64,000 bases of DNA from Hyphomicrobiales bacterium 4NK60-0047b (GCA_040367435.1 BAABWY010000007.1:124001-188000); one strand, 5' to 3'. Counted from the first letter of the stretch, positions 1 to 10,352 are shown. Made by a program: numbers and translations. The notes: generated from the sequence alone by a model not told the origin.

Positions 1-564
1 GATAAATGGGGTGAGCTTGACTTTGTTGTTCATGCTCTTGCCTTTTCAGACCGCAATGAACTGAAAGATCGTTACTGCGATACTAGCCGTGAGAATTTCA
101 TCAACACCATGGTGATTTCTTGTTTCTCATTTACCGAGATTGCAAAACGCGCTGCGCCTCTCATGAAAAATGGCGGTAGCTTACTTACTCTTTCTTATGC
201 TGGTGCGCAAAAGGTTGTGCCTTGCTATAATGTGATGGGTGTTGCAAAAGCTGCGCTCGAGACCAGTGTTAAATATTTGGCTACAGACCTTGGACCGGAC
301 AACATTCGCGTGAACGCTATGTCTGCAGGCCCGATGAGAACATTAGCTGGCGCAGGTATTTCAGATGCGCGCTCAATGTTTAATTTCCAACAACAACATT
401 CGCCTCTTAAACGCACTCCTAAATTGGATGACGTTGGCGGTGCTGGCCTTTACCTTCTCTCTGACCTTTCTGGCGGTGTTACTGGTGAAGTGCATTATGT
501 TGATTGTGGGTATAATACTGTGTTCATGCCTGACTTAGAGTCACTGAAATCGACTGGGTATTGA
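1..564 (+). CDS. fabI: Enoyl-ACP reductase (NADH), 5'-truncated by the window edge
   Basis: Catalyses the last reduction step of fatty-acid elongation in the cytoplasm. The reading frame is open from base 1, so the first visible methionine at 109 is internal; 187 C-terminal residues of the usual 270 or so are seen. Upstream of that methionine the frame reads DFVVHALAFSDRNEL, typical of FabI. The catalytic pattern Y-x9-Y-x6-K is intact (SYAGAQKVVPCYNVMGVAK; Tyr66, Tyr76 and Lys83 of the visible part), which separates FabI from ordinary SDR enzymes. The C-terminus (GEVHYVDCGYNTVFMP) also fits. The Rossmann cofactor motif lies outside the window. It is followed by a repeat-filled gap and then murI on the same strand. 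Confidence 0.95.
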   Translation, partial: DKWGELDFVVHALAFSDRNELKDRYCDTSRENFINTMVISCFSFTEIAKRAAPLMKNGGSLLTLSYAGAQKVVPCYNVMGVAKAALETSVKYLATDLGPDNIRVNAMSAGPMRTLAGAGISDARSMFNFQQQHSPLKRTPKLDDVGGAGLYLLSDLSGGVTGEVHYVDCGYNTVFMPDLESLKSTGY

Positions 565-584
565 TAGCCTAGAGCATTTCTCTA

Positions 585-737
585 TTTTCTCTCACGGGCT
601 ATTGGTTTTTAGTGGCGCTTCAGGTTGCCTACCAGCAACCACGCTACTTCGCTGCGGGCCCTCCGAGGGGCGGCGCTTACGCCGGGCAGCTCTCGCTGCC
701 ATGTCCTGACACCGAAGTGGTGTCACTCCTTCTTCGG
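585..737 (+). repeat. L element 1, with an S hairpin inside its first stem
   Basis: Four-hairpin composite repeat: conserved TTTTCTCTCACGGGC start, GGCCCTCCGAGGGGCGG core, CATGTCCTGAC linker and CTCCTTCTTCGG end. The fourth stem is TGACACC/GGTGTCA. The first stem is split by an S hairpin at about 603-643 with GGTTGC/GCAACC arms. Confidence 0.85.
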
Positions 738-824
738 AATAGGAATACTCAGATAAGACTTTTCTGAAGCACTTTTTGAATTAATAAGCTAAGGGGCTTA
801 CTTAACCTAACCGGAGTGTATTTT

Positions 825-1670
825 ATGATTGGTGTTTTTGATTCCGGTCACGGTGGGCTGACAGTTCTTAAAGCTTTGAGGGATCAGTTTCCCTCAACTC
901 CCTTTATCTATCTTGGCGATCATGCCAAAGCTCCTTACGGCAACCGCAGCTCTGAAGAGGTCGTTGACCTGACGAAAGCTGGTGTCGAAACTTTGTTTAG
1001 TCAGGGTTGTAAACTGGTTGTGCTTGGTTGCAACACAGCCACTTCAATTGCGTGCCGGACTTTGCAACAAGATTGGTTGCCAAACTCTGAATGGCAGGGA
1101 CGCAATGTTCTTGGTATCATCGCACCTACCGTTGAAGTGGCGACACAAACGCCTTGGGGCGTAACTGAGCCGCAATACCCTCAAATGTATAAGGAAGATG
1201 TGATCGCTGTTTTTGCAACGCAGCGGACGATTGAGAGCGCTGTGTTTGACGAAGAGATCCGCAAACGCTGCCCGCAAATACATGTGGTGAACCAGGCTTG
1301 TAAAACGCTTGCTGGTGCAATTGAAGCTGGTGAGCCCACAGACATTTTAGATGATATTGTCGCCAATTATGTTTCTTTAATGATGGAAAAATCAGCTGGG
1401 AAGGTGCCGCACTTTGCTGTGCTTGGTTGCACGCACTACCCGCTTGTTGAGCCTTTATTTGTGAAACATCTACCGACCTCCTGCCGTGTGCTATCACAAC
1501 CACGCATTGTCGCTCAAGCGCTTGAGCATTATTTAAAAAGGCATTCACATTATCTAGATGCGAATTGTTCTGATGCTGGACTTACGCTTTTAACAACAGG
1601 TGATGTTACAGACGTTGAAGAGAAGTTAGTTTTAGCATGGCCGGAAAGACCTGTGTTTTTATCCCTCTAA
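825..1670 (+). CDS. murI: Glutamate racemase
   Basis: Converts L-glutamate to D-glutamate for peptidoglycan precursors. Family motifs are complete: GVFDSGHGG at the N-terminus, the first catalytic cysteine in GCNTA (Cys69) and the second in GCTHYPLVEP (Cys202). At 281 residues it is normal in length, with the internal segment around residues 110-125 that I associate with alphaproteobacterial MurI. I place the start at ATG 825 because GGAG at 813-816 lies 8 nt upstream; the in-frame GTG at 816 would overlap that Shine-Dalgarno. It converges with pnp across a shared terminator. Confidence 0.95.
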   Translation: MIGVFDSGHGGLTVLKALRDQFPSTPFIYLGDHAKAPYGNRSSEEVVDLTKAGVETLFSQGCKLVVLGCNTATSIACRTLQQDWLPNSEWQGRNVLGIIAPTVEVATQTPWGVTEPQYPQMYKEDVIAVFATQRTIESAVFDEEIRKRCPQIHVVNQACKTLAGAIEAGEPTDILDDIVANYVSLMMEKSAGKVPHFAVLGCTHYPLVEPLFVKHLPTSCRVLSQPRIVAQALEHYLKRHSHYLDANCSDAGLTLLTTGDVTDVEEKLVLAWPERPVFLSL

Positions 1671-1765
1671 GCTTACTAAACTCACTGAACTTGACTTAAT
1701 TCCAGATAAGAGTTCTCGCGACGTTGCCAGCATTTAGGCTTCAATCTATTTCACTAATCAGACAT

Positions 1766-1797
1766 AAAAAAACGGGCTCTAAAATAGAGCCCGTTTC
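1766..1797. terminator. Bidirectional intrinsic terminator between murI and pnp
   Basis: An 8-bp GC-rich stem CGGGCTCT/AGAGCCCG with a 5-nt loop, preceded by an A-run and followed by T residues, so it can act on both strands. It lies between the convergent stop codons of murI and pnp. Confidence 0.85.
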
Positions 1798-1826
1798 TAT
1801 AAAATTACTTTCAATCAAAGAATGAT

Positions 1827-3983
1827 TTAGTCGTCTTTATCTTCAACGATTTCTTCACCAGTTTCCTGGTCAACCACTTTCATTGAAAGACGGACTTTGC
1901 CGCGATCATCAAAGCCAACAAGCTTCACAAAGATCTCTTGACCTTCTTTCACAACGTCTCCCACCGTTTTCGGGCGGAACTCATTGGTGAGTTGTGAGAT
2001 GTGTACTAGGCCATCTTTCGCACCAAAGAAGTTCACAAAGGCACCGAAGTCAACAATCTTGACGACTTTACCTTTATAGATTGCGCCTTCTTCTGGCTCA
2101 TCAGTGATGCTCTTGATCATGGTCAGAGCTTTGTTGATGCTATCAGAATTCGCTGCTGCTACCTTGATGATACCTTCATCATTGATGTCAACTTTAGCAC
2201 CAGATTCTTCAACGATTGAGCGGATCACGCTGCCACCTTGGCCGATTACTTCGCGGATTTTATCCGTTGGGATCGTAATGGTCTCGATGCGTGGTGCGTG
2301 CTCGCCTACTTCTTCACGTGAGCTATCAAGAGCCTTGTTCATTTCACCAAGAATATGCAGACGGCCGCCTTGCGCTTGGTTCAATGCAACTTCCATAATT
2401 TCTCTGGTGATGCCTGTAATTTTAATATCCATTTGCAAGCTTGTGATACCGTCTTTTGTACCAGCCACTTTAAAGTCCATGTCACCTAAGTGATCTTCAT
2501 CACCAAGAATGTCAGAGAGAACTGCAAAGTCTTCACCTTCTTTAATCAAGCCCATTGCGATACCAGCAACTGGTTTTTTCAATGGAACGCCAGCGTCCAT
2601 AAGAGACAGAGATGTACCACAAACAGTTGCCATTGAAGATGAACCGTTTGATTCAGTGATTTCTGATACAACACGTAGGGTGTATGGGAACTCTTCTTTT
2701 GAAGGCAACATTGGGTGGATCGCACGCCAAGCTAATTTACCGTGGCCAATTTCACGGCGACTAGTGAAACCAGAACGACCAACTTCACCAACTGAATATG
2801 GAGGGAAGTTATAGTGCAACAAGAAGCGCTCTTTATATGTGCCTTCCAGGCGATCAACGAATTGCTCGTCTTCACCTGTGCCGAGTGTTGCCACGACGAT
2901 GGCTTGTGTTTCACCACGTGTGAACAATGCAGAACCGTGTGTTCTTGGTAGCACGCCAACTTCACTTAAGATTGGACGTACTGTTTTTGTATCACGGCCG
3001 TCAATACGAATGCCTGTTTCTAAGATAGAACCACGAACAATTGATCCTTCAAGAGATTTGAAAATACCGCCTAGAAGAACAGCTTCAGAGCCGTCATCTT
3101 CTGAAGGCATGAGTTCTGTCATCACTTGAGATTTAATTTCTGCAATTGCTGTTTGGCGCTGGCCTTTATCAGCCAATTTATAAGCTGCAATCAAACCATC
3201 TTTAGCAATGCGTTCAACATCAGCTTGGTATTTTGACTTATCAATCTCAACCAGATCCCAAGGATCTTTTGCGGCTTTTTCTGCCAGGTTGATGATCGCA
3301 TCAATCACTGGTGCACATGCATCATGGCCAAAGTTTACAGCTGCAAGCATGACATCTTCAGGAAGCTCTTGAGCTTCTGATTCAACCATTAGAACCGCGT
3401 CATTTGTACCAGCTACAACAAGATCAAGAGTTGTTTCTTCCATTTGATCAATTGTTGGGTTGAGGATATATTCGCCATCAATATAACCAACGCGTGAGCC
3501 ACCAATTGGCCCCATAAATGGCACACCGGAGATGGTCAGCGCAGCAGACGCTGCAACCATTGCAAGGACGTCTGGATCATTTTCCATATCATGAGATAAT
3601 ACGGTGATGATCACTTGTGTTTCATTTTTAAATCCATCAACGAATAACGGACGGATTGGACGATCGATTAATCTTGATACAAGTGTTTCTTTTTCACTTG
3701 GGCGTGCTTCGCGCTTGAAATAACCACCTGGGATTTTACCAGCTGCATAAGCTTTTTCTTGATAGTTTACGGTCAGTGGGAAGAAATCAATGCCGGGTTT
3801 GGCTGATTTCGCTGCAACAACAGTTGCGAGGACTGACGTCTCTCCATATTGCGCTAGGACGGAACCGTGCGCTTGGCGAGCTATTCTGCCAGTTTCTAGT
3901 TTTAGGGTACGACCACCCCATTCTATTTCTTCTTTATGTATATCGAACATATATTTTCTCTTCATACGTTTCTGAACAGCCAT
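1827..3983 (-). CDS. pnp: Polyribonucleotide nucleotidyltransferase (PNPase)
   Basis: Phosphorolytic 3'-5' exoribonuclease of mRNA decay. At 718 residues it has the full family layout: RNase PH domain 1 ([19 protein letters not shown] near the N-terminus), helical linker, RNase PH domain 2, a KH domain (about 568-631, IGQGG loop) and an S1 domain (about 632-705, [17 protein letters not shown]). Start choice is open. ATG 3983 has GAGGG 8 nt upstream, but family members usually begin at the equivalent of [13 protein letters not shown] (ATG 3950), so the first 11 residues may be an extension or untranslated. It lies downstream of rpsO, separated by an rpsO terminator and nested hairpin repeats, so it probably has its own promoter. 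Confidence 0.97.
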   Translation of the reverse strand: MAVQKRMKRKYMFDIHKEEIEWGGRTLKLETGRIARQAHGSVLAQYGETSVLATVVAAKSAKPGIDFFPLTVNYQEKAYAAGKIPGGYFKREARPSEKETLVSRLIDRPIRPLFVDGFKNETQVIITVLSHDMENDPDVLAMVAASAALTISGVPFMGPIGGSRVGYIDGEYILNPTIDQMEETTLDLVVAGTNDAVLMVESEAQELPEDVMLAAVNFGHDACAPVIDAIINLAEKAAKDPWDLVEIDKSKYQADVERIAKDGLIAAYKLADKGQRQTAIAEIKSQVMTELMPSEDDGSEAVLLGGIFKSLEGSIVRGSILETGIRIDGRDTKTVRPILSEVGVLPRTHGSALFTRGETQAIVVATLGTGEDEQFVDRLEGTYKERFLLHYNFPPYSVGEVGRSGFTSRREIGHGKLAWRAIHPMLPSKEEFPYTLRVVSEITESNGSSSMATVCGTSLSLMDAGVPLKKPVAGIAMGLIKEGEDFAVLSDILGDEDHLGDMDFKVAGTKDGITSLQMDIKITGITREIMEVALNQAQGGRLHILGEMNKALDSSREEVGEHAPRIETITIPTDKIREVIGQGGSVIRSIVEESGAKVDINDEGIIKVAAANSDSINKALTMIKSITDEPEEGAIYKGKVVKIVDFGAFVNFFGAKDGLVHISQLTNEFRPKTVGDVVKEGQEIFVKLVGFDDRGKVRLSMKVVDQETGEEIVEDKDD

Positions 3984-4069
3984 ATTAGTTCCCTCATTGG
4001 AACCTTAATGCCTTGCTCAGTTACTAAATGGCCCATCCATTTAGTGCTGCCTCACTCTGAGGACTTTTT

Positions 4070-4217
4070 TGTGCTTCAGATGCCTTTTTTGATGGGCCTT
4101 CAGGTTTCCCACTAGAAACCGGCCCTAAGCATCCTCACTTTTTAATGCTCCTTCAGTTGCGTTTTTTGATAGGTCTTTAGGTTTCCTACTAGAAACCGAC
4201 CCAAGGCAACCGTCGCA
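4070..4217. repeat. Two S hairpins, each with a second S hairpin in its loop
   Basis: Outer copy 4070-4138 (arms GATGC...GCATC) carries at 4085-4126 a T-led inner copy with GGGCC/GGCCC outer and GGTTTC/GAAACC inner arms. Outer copy 4146-4217 (arms GTTGC...GCAAC) carries at 4161-4203 an inner copy with GGTC/GACC and GGTTTC/GAAACC arms. In both, the normal 6-nt loop has been replaced by a T-tract plus a complete hairpin. Confidence 0.85.
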
Positions 4218-4329
4218 AGCATCCGCTTCTTTATGAAAAGTGCATCTGCTCTTTTCAAAGTTTTCTGCCTTATTTTTTGATATTTCCTAGCATTGAAAAA
4301 TGTCAGAAAATTCAAGATAAAGGCGCTTA

Positions 4330-4367
4330 TAAAAAAGAAAGGGGCAAGCTTAGGTTTAAGCATGCCC
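4330..4367 (-). terminator. Intrinsic terminator of rpsO
   Basis: On the minus strand, 37 nt after the rpsO stop, a hairpin GGGCATGCTT/AAGCTTGCCC is followed by a U-rich tract (CTTTCTTTTTTAT). It would separate rpsO from pnp transcription. Confidence 0.75.
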
Positions 4368-4404
4368 ACTATCTCAAAATCATATCCACTAAAAGCAAAG
4401 CTAA

Positions 4405-4674
4405 TTAGCGGCGAATACCGAGGCGCTTAATTAAATCCTGATACCGTTCATCACTTTTGCCTTTCACATAGTCAAGCAAACGACGACGTTGGCTTACCAT
4501 TTTCAATAGGCCTCTACGTGAATGGTTGTCTTTTTTGTGATCTTGGAAGTGATCCGTTAGGTTTGTGATACGCTCTGTCAGAATTGCAACTTGCACTTCT
4601 GGTGATCCTGTATCATCAGGTTTTACTGCGTATTCTTTGATCAATTCTTGCTTACGAGCAGGACTAATCGACAT
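4405..4674 (-). CDS. rpsO: 30S ribosomal protein S15
   Basis: Primary 16S rRNA-binding protein of the small subunit. At 89 residues it has the standard length and the family signature: [14 protein letters not shown], the H..D..SRRGL segment ([20 protein letters not shown]) and the C-terminal [13 protein letters not shown]. The start is supported by AAGGAG upstream of ATG 4674. It follows truB by 36 nt, so truB-rpsO are probably co-transcribed. Confidence 0.98.
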   Translation of the reverse strand: MSISPARKQELIKEYAVKPDDTGSPEVQVAILTERITNLTDHFQDHKKDNHSRRGLLKMVSQRRRLLDYVKGKSDERYQDLIKRLGIRR

Positions 4675-4710
4675 CGTGTTCTCCTTAAAATAATTTTAAA
4701 ATAAATGGGG

Positions 4711-5634
4711 CTATTCGCCGAGAACAATAACGCGTGCCGGTTTAAACTCACCCTGTGAGACTACACCTAAAGCTACGATATCTGATCCGGACATTGCATA
4801 TGCTGGCCCCTTAATGATCGGTGCATCGCGTCCCTTTAACAGAACGGCTTGCCCTAATCTTACTCTTGCCGCGTCATCCTCATTTATGGCCAACGCCGGG
4901 ATGTCGTCCAGCGCGGTCTCAATGGGACATAATTGATCTAACAATACGTCACGAGCGGCTGCACTATGACTTAACTCTTCTAATTTTTCCAGTGAAATCG
5001 ACATATTTTCGGTAAATGGGCCACTCTTTAGTCGCCTTAACCTTGATACATGACCTAAACAGCCTAATTCTCTGCCAATATCACGTGCTAATGAGCGAAT
5101 ATAGGTCCCTTTGCCGCATTCTGCGATGAATGTCATTTCTTCGTCTTCAATGAAATTCTTGATGGAAAGATCGTAAATATTGACTTCTCGGGCCTTTATC
5201 TCGACCTTTTCACCGCTGCGGGCCAAATCATAGGCTCGTTGTCCATTAATTTTAATGGCTGAGAAAGCTGGTGGTGTTTGCAGGATGTTTCCAATGAATA
5301 TCGGTAACAGTTCTGCAACCTCATCTTCTGTTGGGCGCTTAAGGCTGGTTGATGTTACATCACCTTCAAGGTCATCTGTGGTGGTCTCTGCCCCCCACTT
5401 CACAGTGAACTCATATATCTTGCCGCCTTCCATCACATTGGAAACCGTTTTTGTAGCTTCACCTAAAGCGATGGGCAAAATGCCTGTTGCTAATGGGTCT
5501 AATGTGCCGGCATGGCCTGCCTTCTGCGCATTAAAAATGCGTCTGACAATTCCGACTGCTTTGGTGGATGTTAGTTCAAGGGGTTTGTCTAAGACCAGCC
5601 AACCATTTATGCGGTCTCCACGCTTACGTGCCAT
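4711..5634 (-). CDS. truB: tRNA pseudouridine(55) synthase
   Basis: Makes pseudouridine 55 in the T-loop of tRNAs. The catalytic aspartate is Asp46 in HAGTLDPLATGILPIALGEATK; the N-terminal GWLVLDKP motif and the downstream GTYIRSLARDIG motif of the family are present. At 307 residues it is normal. The start is ATG 5634, whose only Shine-Dalgarno-like sequence (GAGAG, 6 nt away) is formed by the conserved end of an adjoining L repeat. Gene order rbfA-truB-rpsO-pnp is conserved in Proteobacteria, but here about 500 bp of tandem repeats separate rbfA from truB. Confidence 0.97.
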   Translation of the reverse strand: MARKRGDRINGWLVLDKPLELTSTKAVGIVRRIFNAQKAGHAGTLDPLATGILPIALGEATKTVSNVMEGGKIYEFTVKWGAETTTDDLEGDVTSTSLKRPTEDEVAELLPIFIGNILQTPPAFSAIKINGQRAYDLARSGEKVEIKAREVNIYDLSIKNFIEDEEMTFIAECGKGTYIRSLARDIGRELGCLGHVSRLRRLKSGPFTENMSISLEKLEELSHSAAARDVLLDQLCPIETALDDIPALAINEDDAARVRLGQAVLLKGRDAPIIKGPAYAMSGSDIVALGVVSQGEFKPARVIVLGE

Positions 5635-5636
5635 TC

Positions 5637-6030
5637 TTTTCTCTCACGGCTATTCCAAGCGCTTAATCGCGCTTGGGCCTCCGAGGGGCGGTGCTTGCAC
5701 CGGGCGCCCTTGGCGCCATGTCCCTCAGCCTGAAACAAGGCTGAGCTCCTCCATCGGAATTGCTATTTTCTAGTTTTTTCTCACGGCTATTTCAAGCGCT
5801 TAATCGCGCTTGGGCCTCCGAGGGGCGGTGCTTGCACCGGGCGCCCTTGGCGCCATGTCCCTCAGCCTGAAACAAGGCTGAGCTCCTCCATCGGAATTGC
5901 TATTTTCTAGTTTTCTCTCACGGCTATTCCAAGCGCTTAATCGCGCTTGGGCCTCCGAGGGGCGGTGCTTGCACCGGGCGCCCTTGGCGCCATGTCCCTC
6001 AGCCTGAAACAAGGCTGAGCTCCTCCATCG
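5637..6030 (+). repeat. Three tandem L elements (137-bp period)
   Basis: Three almost identical L elements in a row, with CACGG landmarks at 5645, 5782 and 5919 (period exactly 137 bp). Each has stems CCAAGCGC/GCGCTTGG (CAAGCGC in copy 2), GGTGC/GCACC, GGCGCC/GGCGCC and CAGCC/GGCTG. The near-identity suggests recent duplication. Confidence 0.9.
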
Positions 6031-6065
6031 TATCGCTATTTAAAATATATGATCTACAGATTGTT

Positions 6066-6139
6066 ATTCCTGTACTTCAGTTGCCCACAAGCAACCGCGC
6101 TTTTTTAGTTGCGCTTCAGGTTGCCCACAAGCAACCGCG
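6066..6139. repeat. Two S hairpins downstream of rbfA
   Basis: Two tandem copies, arms GTTGC/GCAAC and GGTTGC/GCAACC with loop CCACAA, the second preceded by a T-tract and GCGC. They end at the rbfA stop codon. Confidence 0.8.
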
Positions 6140-6595
6140 TTATTCATCGATTGACGTGTCAGCTTCCGTTTGGTCTGCAGGTTTATCGCCAAGATCTTGT
6201 GCGACTTTTTTGGAATTTAAAACATCAGAAATACGGCCAGATTCATCAAATGTTTCATCCAAGCGGAAATGCAGCTCTGGCATATATTTAAGCGTTACTT
6301 TTCTCGATAATTCGCCGCGTAAGAATTTACGATGCCGACTAAGAGCCTCAACTACGACATCTTTATTCTTACCACCAAGAGGCATGACATAAACCGTTGC
6401 CTGGCGCATATCTGGGCTGGTGCGGATTTCTGAAACTGTGATGATGACATCTAACAAATCTTCATCGCGGATATCAATCCGCGTGAAGATTTGAGATAAT
6501 TCATGACGCAAGTTTTCAGCCACGCGCAATTGGCGCTGACTTGGACCCTTTTTGGCCCGTCTGTCACTGTTACCCGAAGGTTTTGATGATCCCAT
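6140..6595 (-). CDS. rbfA: 30S ribosome-binding factor A
   Basis: Late 16S rRNA maturation and cold-adaptation factor. At 151 residues it has the KH-like RbfA core: RQLRVAENLRHELSQIF at the N-terminus, the VIITVSEIRTSPDMRQATVYV strand-helix region and RVTLKYMPELHF-type C-terminal strands (here RKVTLKYMPELHFRLDE). It starts 11 nt downstream of the infB stop with AAGG about 9 nt upstream of ATG 6595, so infB and rbfA are one transcription unit. Confidence 0.95.
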   Translation of the reverse strand: MGSSKPSGNSDRRAKKGPSQRQLRVAENLRHELSQIFTRIDIRDEDLLDVIITVSEIRTSPDMRQATVYVMPLGGKNKDVVVEALSRHRKFLRGELSRKVTLKYMPELHFRLDETFDESGRISDVLNSKKVAQDLGDKPADQTEADTSIDE

Positions 6596-6606
6596 TCGTC
6601 GCTGCC

Positions 6607-9288
6607 TTAAAGCGTCCGCTCGATTTTCTCAATGCGGAATGCTTCGATGATATCGCCTTTTTTCAGATCCTGATAATTTTCAAAGGCTGTACCACATTCC
6701 TGGCCTGTTGGCACTTCATTGACTTCATCTTTGAAGCGTTTCAGCGTGCTGAGCTTGCCTTCATGAATGACAACATTTTCACGGATAAGGCGTACACCAG
6801 CTCCGCGTTCCATCTTGCCTTCTGTGACACGACAACCGGCCACTTTACCAACTTTAGAGATATGAAAAACATCAAGAATTTCAGCATTACCAATGAAGTG
6901 CTCTTTGATCGTTGGATCAAGTAAGCCAGACATAGCATCTTTGACTTCATCAACTAGATCGTAAATCACTGAGTAATATCTGATTTCTAATCCATGTTGC
7001 TGTGCTACGGCACGTGCCTGGATATTGGCACGCACGTTAAAGCCAAAGATAATCGCATCGCTTGCATTGGCTAACGAGATATCAGATTCGGTAATACCGC
7101 CAACACCGCTATGAATGACACGGGCGACAACTTCATCTGTTCCCAATTTATCAAGTGCGGCAACAATCGCTTCAACAGAACCTTGTACGTCACCTTTAAT
7201 AAGAACGGGAATTTCTTTCACATCAGCTTCATGAAGCTGGTTCATCATTTGCTCTAATGTGCGAACAGATCCAGCACCAGCAGCTCGTATGTCACGGCGT
7301 TTCTTAATGCGGTATTCTGTGATTTCACGGGCTCTTGCCTCATTTTCAACAATACCGAATTGATCACCTGCTTCAGGTGCTGTGTTAAAGCCAAGCACTT
7401 CAACTGGTACAGATGGACCCGCTTCAACAACGTTTTCACCATGATCATTGATGAGCGCACGGACTTTACCCCAAGCACGCCCTGCAACAATGATTTGACC
7501 AATTTTAATTGTGCCTTTTTGAACAAGCATTGTGCCAACAGGGCCGCGGCCGCGTTCTAATTGAGCTTCAATGACAATCCCTTCTGCTCTGCGATCTGGA
7601 TTGGCTTTTAGCTCAAGAATTTCAGCTTGCATTTGAATAGCTTCAAGCAAGTTGTTAAGGCCGTCACCTGTTTTGGCTGAGACTTCAACTTCAAGAGTTT
7701 CACCACTCATGCTTTCAACAATCACTTCATGTTGCAGAAGATCAGTTCTTACACGCTGCGGATTAGCGTCTGGCTTATCCATCTTATTGATCGCAACAAT
7801 CAAAGGTACGTCAGCAGCTTTAGCGTGATTAATCGCTTCAATAGTTTGCTGTTTTACACCATCGTCCGCTGCAACAACCAGGATTACCAAGTCAGTTACT
7901 TTAGCACCGCGTTCACGCATAGCTGTAAAGGCTTCGTGGCCAGGTGTATCGATGAAAGTCACTTTCTTATGATCTTCAGTCTCAACCTGATAAGCACCAA
8001 TATGTTGAGTGATGCCACCAGCTTCGCCAGAGACCACATTTTCTTTACGCAATGCGTCAAGAAGTGAGGTTTTACCATGATCAACATGGCCCATAATTGT
8101 TACAACCGGGGCTCTTGGTTCTTGGTTCTCTCCGTCTTCGATTTCTGTTGTGTAAAGGCCTTCTTCAACATCAGCTTCAGATACGCGACGAGGTCTGTGT
8201 CCAAATTCCTGCACAATCAATTCAGCTGTATCAGCATCAATAAGATCATTGATTTGATGCATCTGTCCTTGCTGCATCATAAATTTAATAACATCAACAC
8301 CCCGTTCAGTCATACGGTTTGCCAATTCCTGAATGGTAACTGTTTCAGGAATTGTTACTTCACGTACGATTTTTTCACGTGGTGTTTGTGGGGCTGCTTT
8401 GTTTTTCTCACGTTCACGCTTGCGTTTTAATGATGCAAGTGAGCGTTCACGCTGAGTTTCATTCAGAGCATTACCGATGGTCAAACGCCCTTTTACACGG
8501 CTTTCACCACGACGATTACGTTCAGTTTTGTTTTGTCTTTTCTTAGCTTCATCAGACACAGATACTGGCGTAATTTCGCGTGGTTTGATCACGCGCTTGG
8601 CACCAGATGCCTCAGCTTTGGCGTTCGCAGCTTCCAAATCTAATGGATTAATGATCTTAGGATCAGTTTTTCCAGTATTCGATTTTGCGGGATGTGCTTT
8701 TGAAGGCTTTTTACTTGCTGTTTTTGGTTTGTCTGTAGCCTGCTGTTCAGCTTCTTTTTTGGCTTCTTTCGCTTTTAACGCTTCTTCTTCAGCTTTGCGT
8801 TTTTCTTCAAGCTCTTTTTTAGCCTTGATTGACTCTTGCTCGCGGCGATCTGCTTGCTCTTTTGCAATGCGATCTTCTTCCTCGCGGCGTCCCTTGGCTT
8901 CTTCTAGAACTCTTAGACGTGCGGCTTGCTCATGATTTGATAATCCGCCTTGGCCACCTTGGCTTGTCTTGTTTTGCCCACCAGATCTTTTGCCTGATGA
9001 ACGACCACCAGTATTAACACCTTGTCTTGCAGGGCTTTTATTGGTCGCTTGAGAGGCTTTATTTGTCTCTTTTGTAGCGCCCTCAGCTTTTTTGCTTGCA
9101 GGTGTTTCGGCGGGTGTCCCAGGCTTGGTTAGCGTCCGTTTTTTCTTTTTTTCAACTACGACAGATTTTGACCGTCCACCACTTACATTTTGTCGAACGT
9201 GACCGGCATCAACTGTCCGCTTTAACTTTAATGTACCGCGACCAGATTGCTCTGTAGATTTGTTGCCAGTTTCTTTTGTTTCGCTCAT
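6607..9288 (-). CDS. infB: Translation initiation factor IF-2
   Basis: GTPase that recruits fMet-tRNA to the 30S subunit. The first 300 or so residues are a charged, low-complexity Lys/Glu-rich N-domain. The G domain follows with G1 GHVDHGKT (residues 400-407), G3 DTPGH, G4 NKMD and G5 SAKTGDGL, then the C-terminal IF2 domains. I start at ATG 9288, which gives the alphaproteobacterial-type N-terminus MSETKE...KLKR. An in-frame GTG at 9318 would add 10 residues. The two starts share the same context (GGAATCT then GTGAGCG or ATGAGCG), as if a short stretch had been duplicated. With the 9288 start it is 893 residues. Confidence 0.96.
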   Translation of the reverse strand: MSETKETGNKSTEQSGRGTLKLKRTVDAGHVRQNVSGGRSKSVVVEKKKKRTLTKPGTPAETPASKKAEGATKETNKASQATNKSPARQGVNTGGRSSGKRSGGQNKTSQGGQGGLSNHEQAARLRVLEEAKGRREEEDRIAKEQADRREQESIKAKKELEEKRKAEEEALKAKEAKKEAEQQATDKPKTASKKPSKAHPAKSNTGKTDPKIINPLDLEAANAKAEASGAKRVIKPREITPVSVSDEAKKRQNKTERNRRGESRVKGRLTIGNALNETQRERSLASLKRKREREKNKAAPQTPREKIVREVTIPETVTIQELANRMTERGVDVIKFMMQQGQMHQINDLIDADTAELIVQEFGHRPRRVSEADVEEGLYTTEIEDGENQEPRAPVVTIMGHVDHGKTSLLDALRKENVVSGEAGGITQHIGAYQVETEDHKKVTFIDTPGHEAFTAMRERGAKVTDLVILVVAADDGVKQQTIEAINHAKAADVPLIVAINKMDKPDANPQRVRTDLLQHEVIVESMSGETLEVEVSAKTGDGLNNLLEAIQMQAEILELKANPDRRAEGIVIEAQLERGRGPVGTMLVQKGTIKIGQIIVAGRAWGKVRALINDHGENVVEAGPSVPVEVLGFNTAPEAGDQFGIVENEARAREITEYRIKKRRDIRAAGAGSVRTLEQMMNQLHEADVKEIPVLIKGDVQGSVEAIVAALDKLGTDEVVARVIHSGVGGITESDISLANASDAIIFGFNVRANIQARAVAQQHGLEIRYYSVIYDLVDEVKDAMSGLLDPTIKEHFIGNAEILDVFHISKVGKVAGCRVTEGKMERGAGVRLIRENVVIHEGKLSTLKRFKDEVNEVPTGQECGTAFENYQDLKKGDIIEAFRIEKIERTL

Positions 9289-9550
9289 AGATTCCAAATT
9301 TCCTGAATCTGCGCTCACAGATTCCGTTTCTTTTCTTTTCGACCCACTGCCATTTCAAACATTTGTGTCTAAGATCAATATTCTTACTTCTTGACCAGCA
9401 CTTGTCATAATGACTTTTGCTCTTAACCTATTTGAGAGATGGTTCTAAATGAAAGACTGTCTCTCGATCTTTAATAAATCTTTTATTTTAATTTCTTTGC
9501 CTAAAGCTATCTTATCCTTGATAAAAGTTAAGCTAGCTATTTTTACTATC

Positions 9551-10114
9551 TCAGCCGTTCTTATAAGTGATTAGCTTTTGCGTTGCTTCGACCATTGCAA
9601 TCGATGCTCCACCAGCTTTTAATCCTGCATGTATGACATTAGCTTGACCAAAAGCCAAACTCAATTCTTCAGTTTTGAAGCAGTAACATGGATTTTTGAG
9701 GCCACCTTGTTCTAAAATGCCACTTTGTTCCGATTTTGTTCGAAATTTATAATCCAACTTCTCTGCAGTATCTACACTTGTTTCACTTGCATGAAATAAG
9801 GCTATTATACTCTCTTTTTCGATGGCTGCCATGAGTTTTGTAAACCCAAACATGGCCAGACCCGATTTATTTGCTAGCTTTAACCGCCCTATTGCGGCTT
9901 TTTCCAACAAATCCTCTACCTGCTGATCGATTTCAGAGCCTATTGAAATGTCTTTTGCAAAGCCTCGATGAAATGTTTTACGCTTCATCGCTTCTTTTAT
10001 TGAACTACGTTTGGCTGTTATCCAAACACCGCGTCCGGGTAAATTCGCCTTTAAATCTGGCGTTACGACATTTTCTGGCGACAGTACAAATCGAAGCAAT
10101 TCGTTTTTTTGCAT
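9551..10114 (-). CDS. YlxR-type RNA-binding protein fused to an L7Ae-like domain; conserved 5' end lacks a usual start codon
   Basis: Known in alphaproteobacteria between nusA and infB as a nucleoid/RNA-binding protein. The N-terminal YlxR part is recognisable (LLRFVLSP, then TPDLKANLPGRGVW); the C-terminal half (about residues 75-180) looks like an L7Ae/Gadd45-type RNA-binding fold. Homology runs past ATG 10114: the same frame upstream reads ERRCAVSNEVMQKNEL, matching the usual Cys-containing start of the family. That frame is open to 10180 but has no ATG, GTG or TTG. An AAGGAG sits near 10157-10162 without a start codon at normal spacing. An S repeat cluster begins at about 10170. The real start is therefore unresolved. 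Confidence 0.85.
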   Translation of the reverse strand: MQKNELLRFVLSPENVVTPDLKANLPGRGVWITAKRSSIKEAMKRKTFHRGFAKDISIGSEIDQQVEDLLEKAAIGRLKLANKSGLAMFGFTKLMAAIEKESIIALFHASETSVDTAEKLDYKFRTKSEQSGILEQGGLKNPCYCFKTEELSLAFGQANVIHAGLKAGGASIAMVEATQKLITYKNG

Positions 10115-10169
10115 AACTTCGTTTGATACTGCACATCGCCGTTCAGGCCCTTTAGTCTCCTTTTTTATC

Positions 10170-10342
10170 TTAGTGCTCCTTCAGTTGCCCACAAGCAACC
10201 GTCGCTGTTACCTACCAACATCGTAGTATGTTAACCAGATGCCTCTTTTAGTGAGCCTTCAGGTTTCCCACTTTTCTTTGTTTCAGATGCCCACAAAGCA
10301 TCCGCATTTCTGCGCTTCAGATGCCCACAAAGCATCCGCGCT
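10170..10342. repeat. S hairpin cluster between nusA and ylxR
   Basis: At least three S copies: GTTGC/GCAAC at about 10177-10206 and two GATGC/GCATC copies at about 10282-10340 (loop CCACAAA), the last with GCGC/GCGC outer arms. A partial copy lies near 10250. The cluster abuts the degenerate start region of ylxR. Confidence 0.8.
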
Positions 10343-10352
10343 GTTTTTTAAT

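Noticed and set aside
4142-4369. 75-codon open frame on the minus strand between rpsO and pnp
   Set aside because: It runs through the rpsO terminator and a nested S repeat, and has no Shine-Dalgarno or family motif.
5800-6012. 70-codon minus-strand frame with internal repeats
   Set aside because: It is a translation of the tandem L elements; the peptide repeat reflects the 137-bp DNA period.
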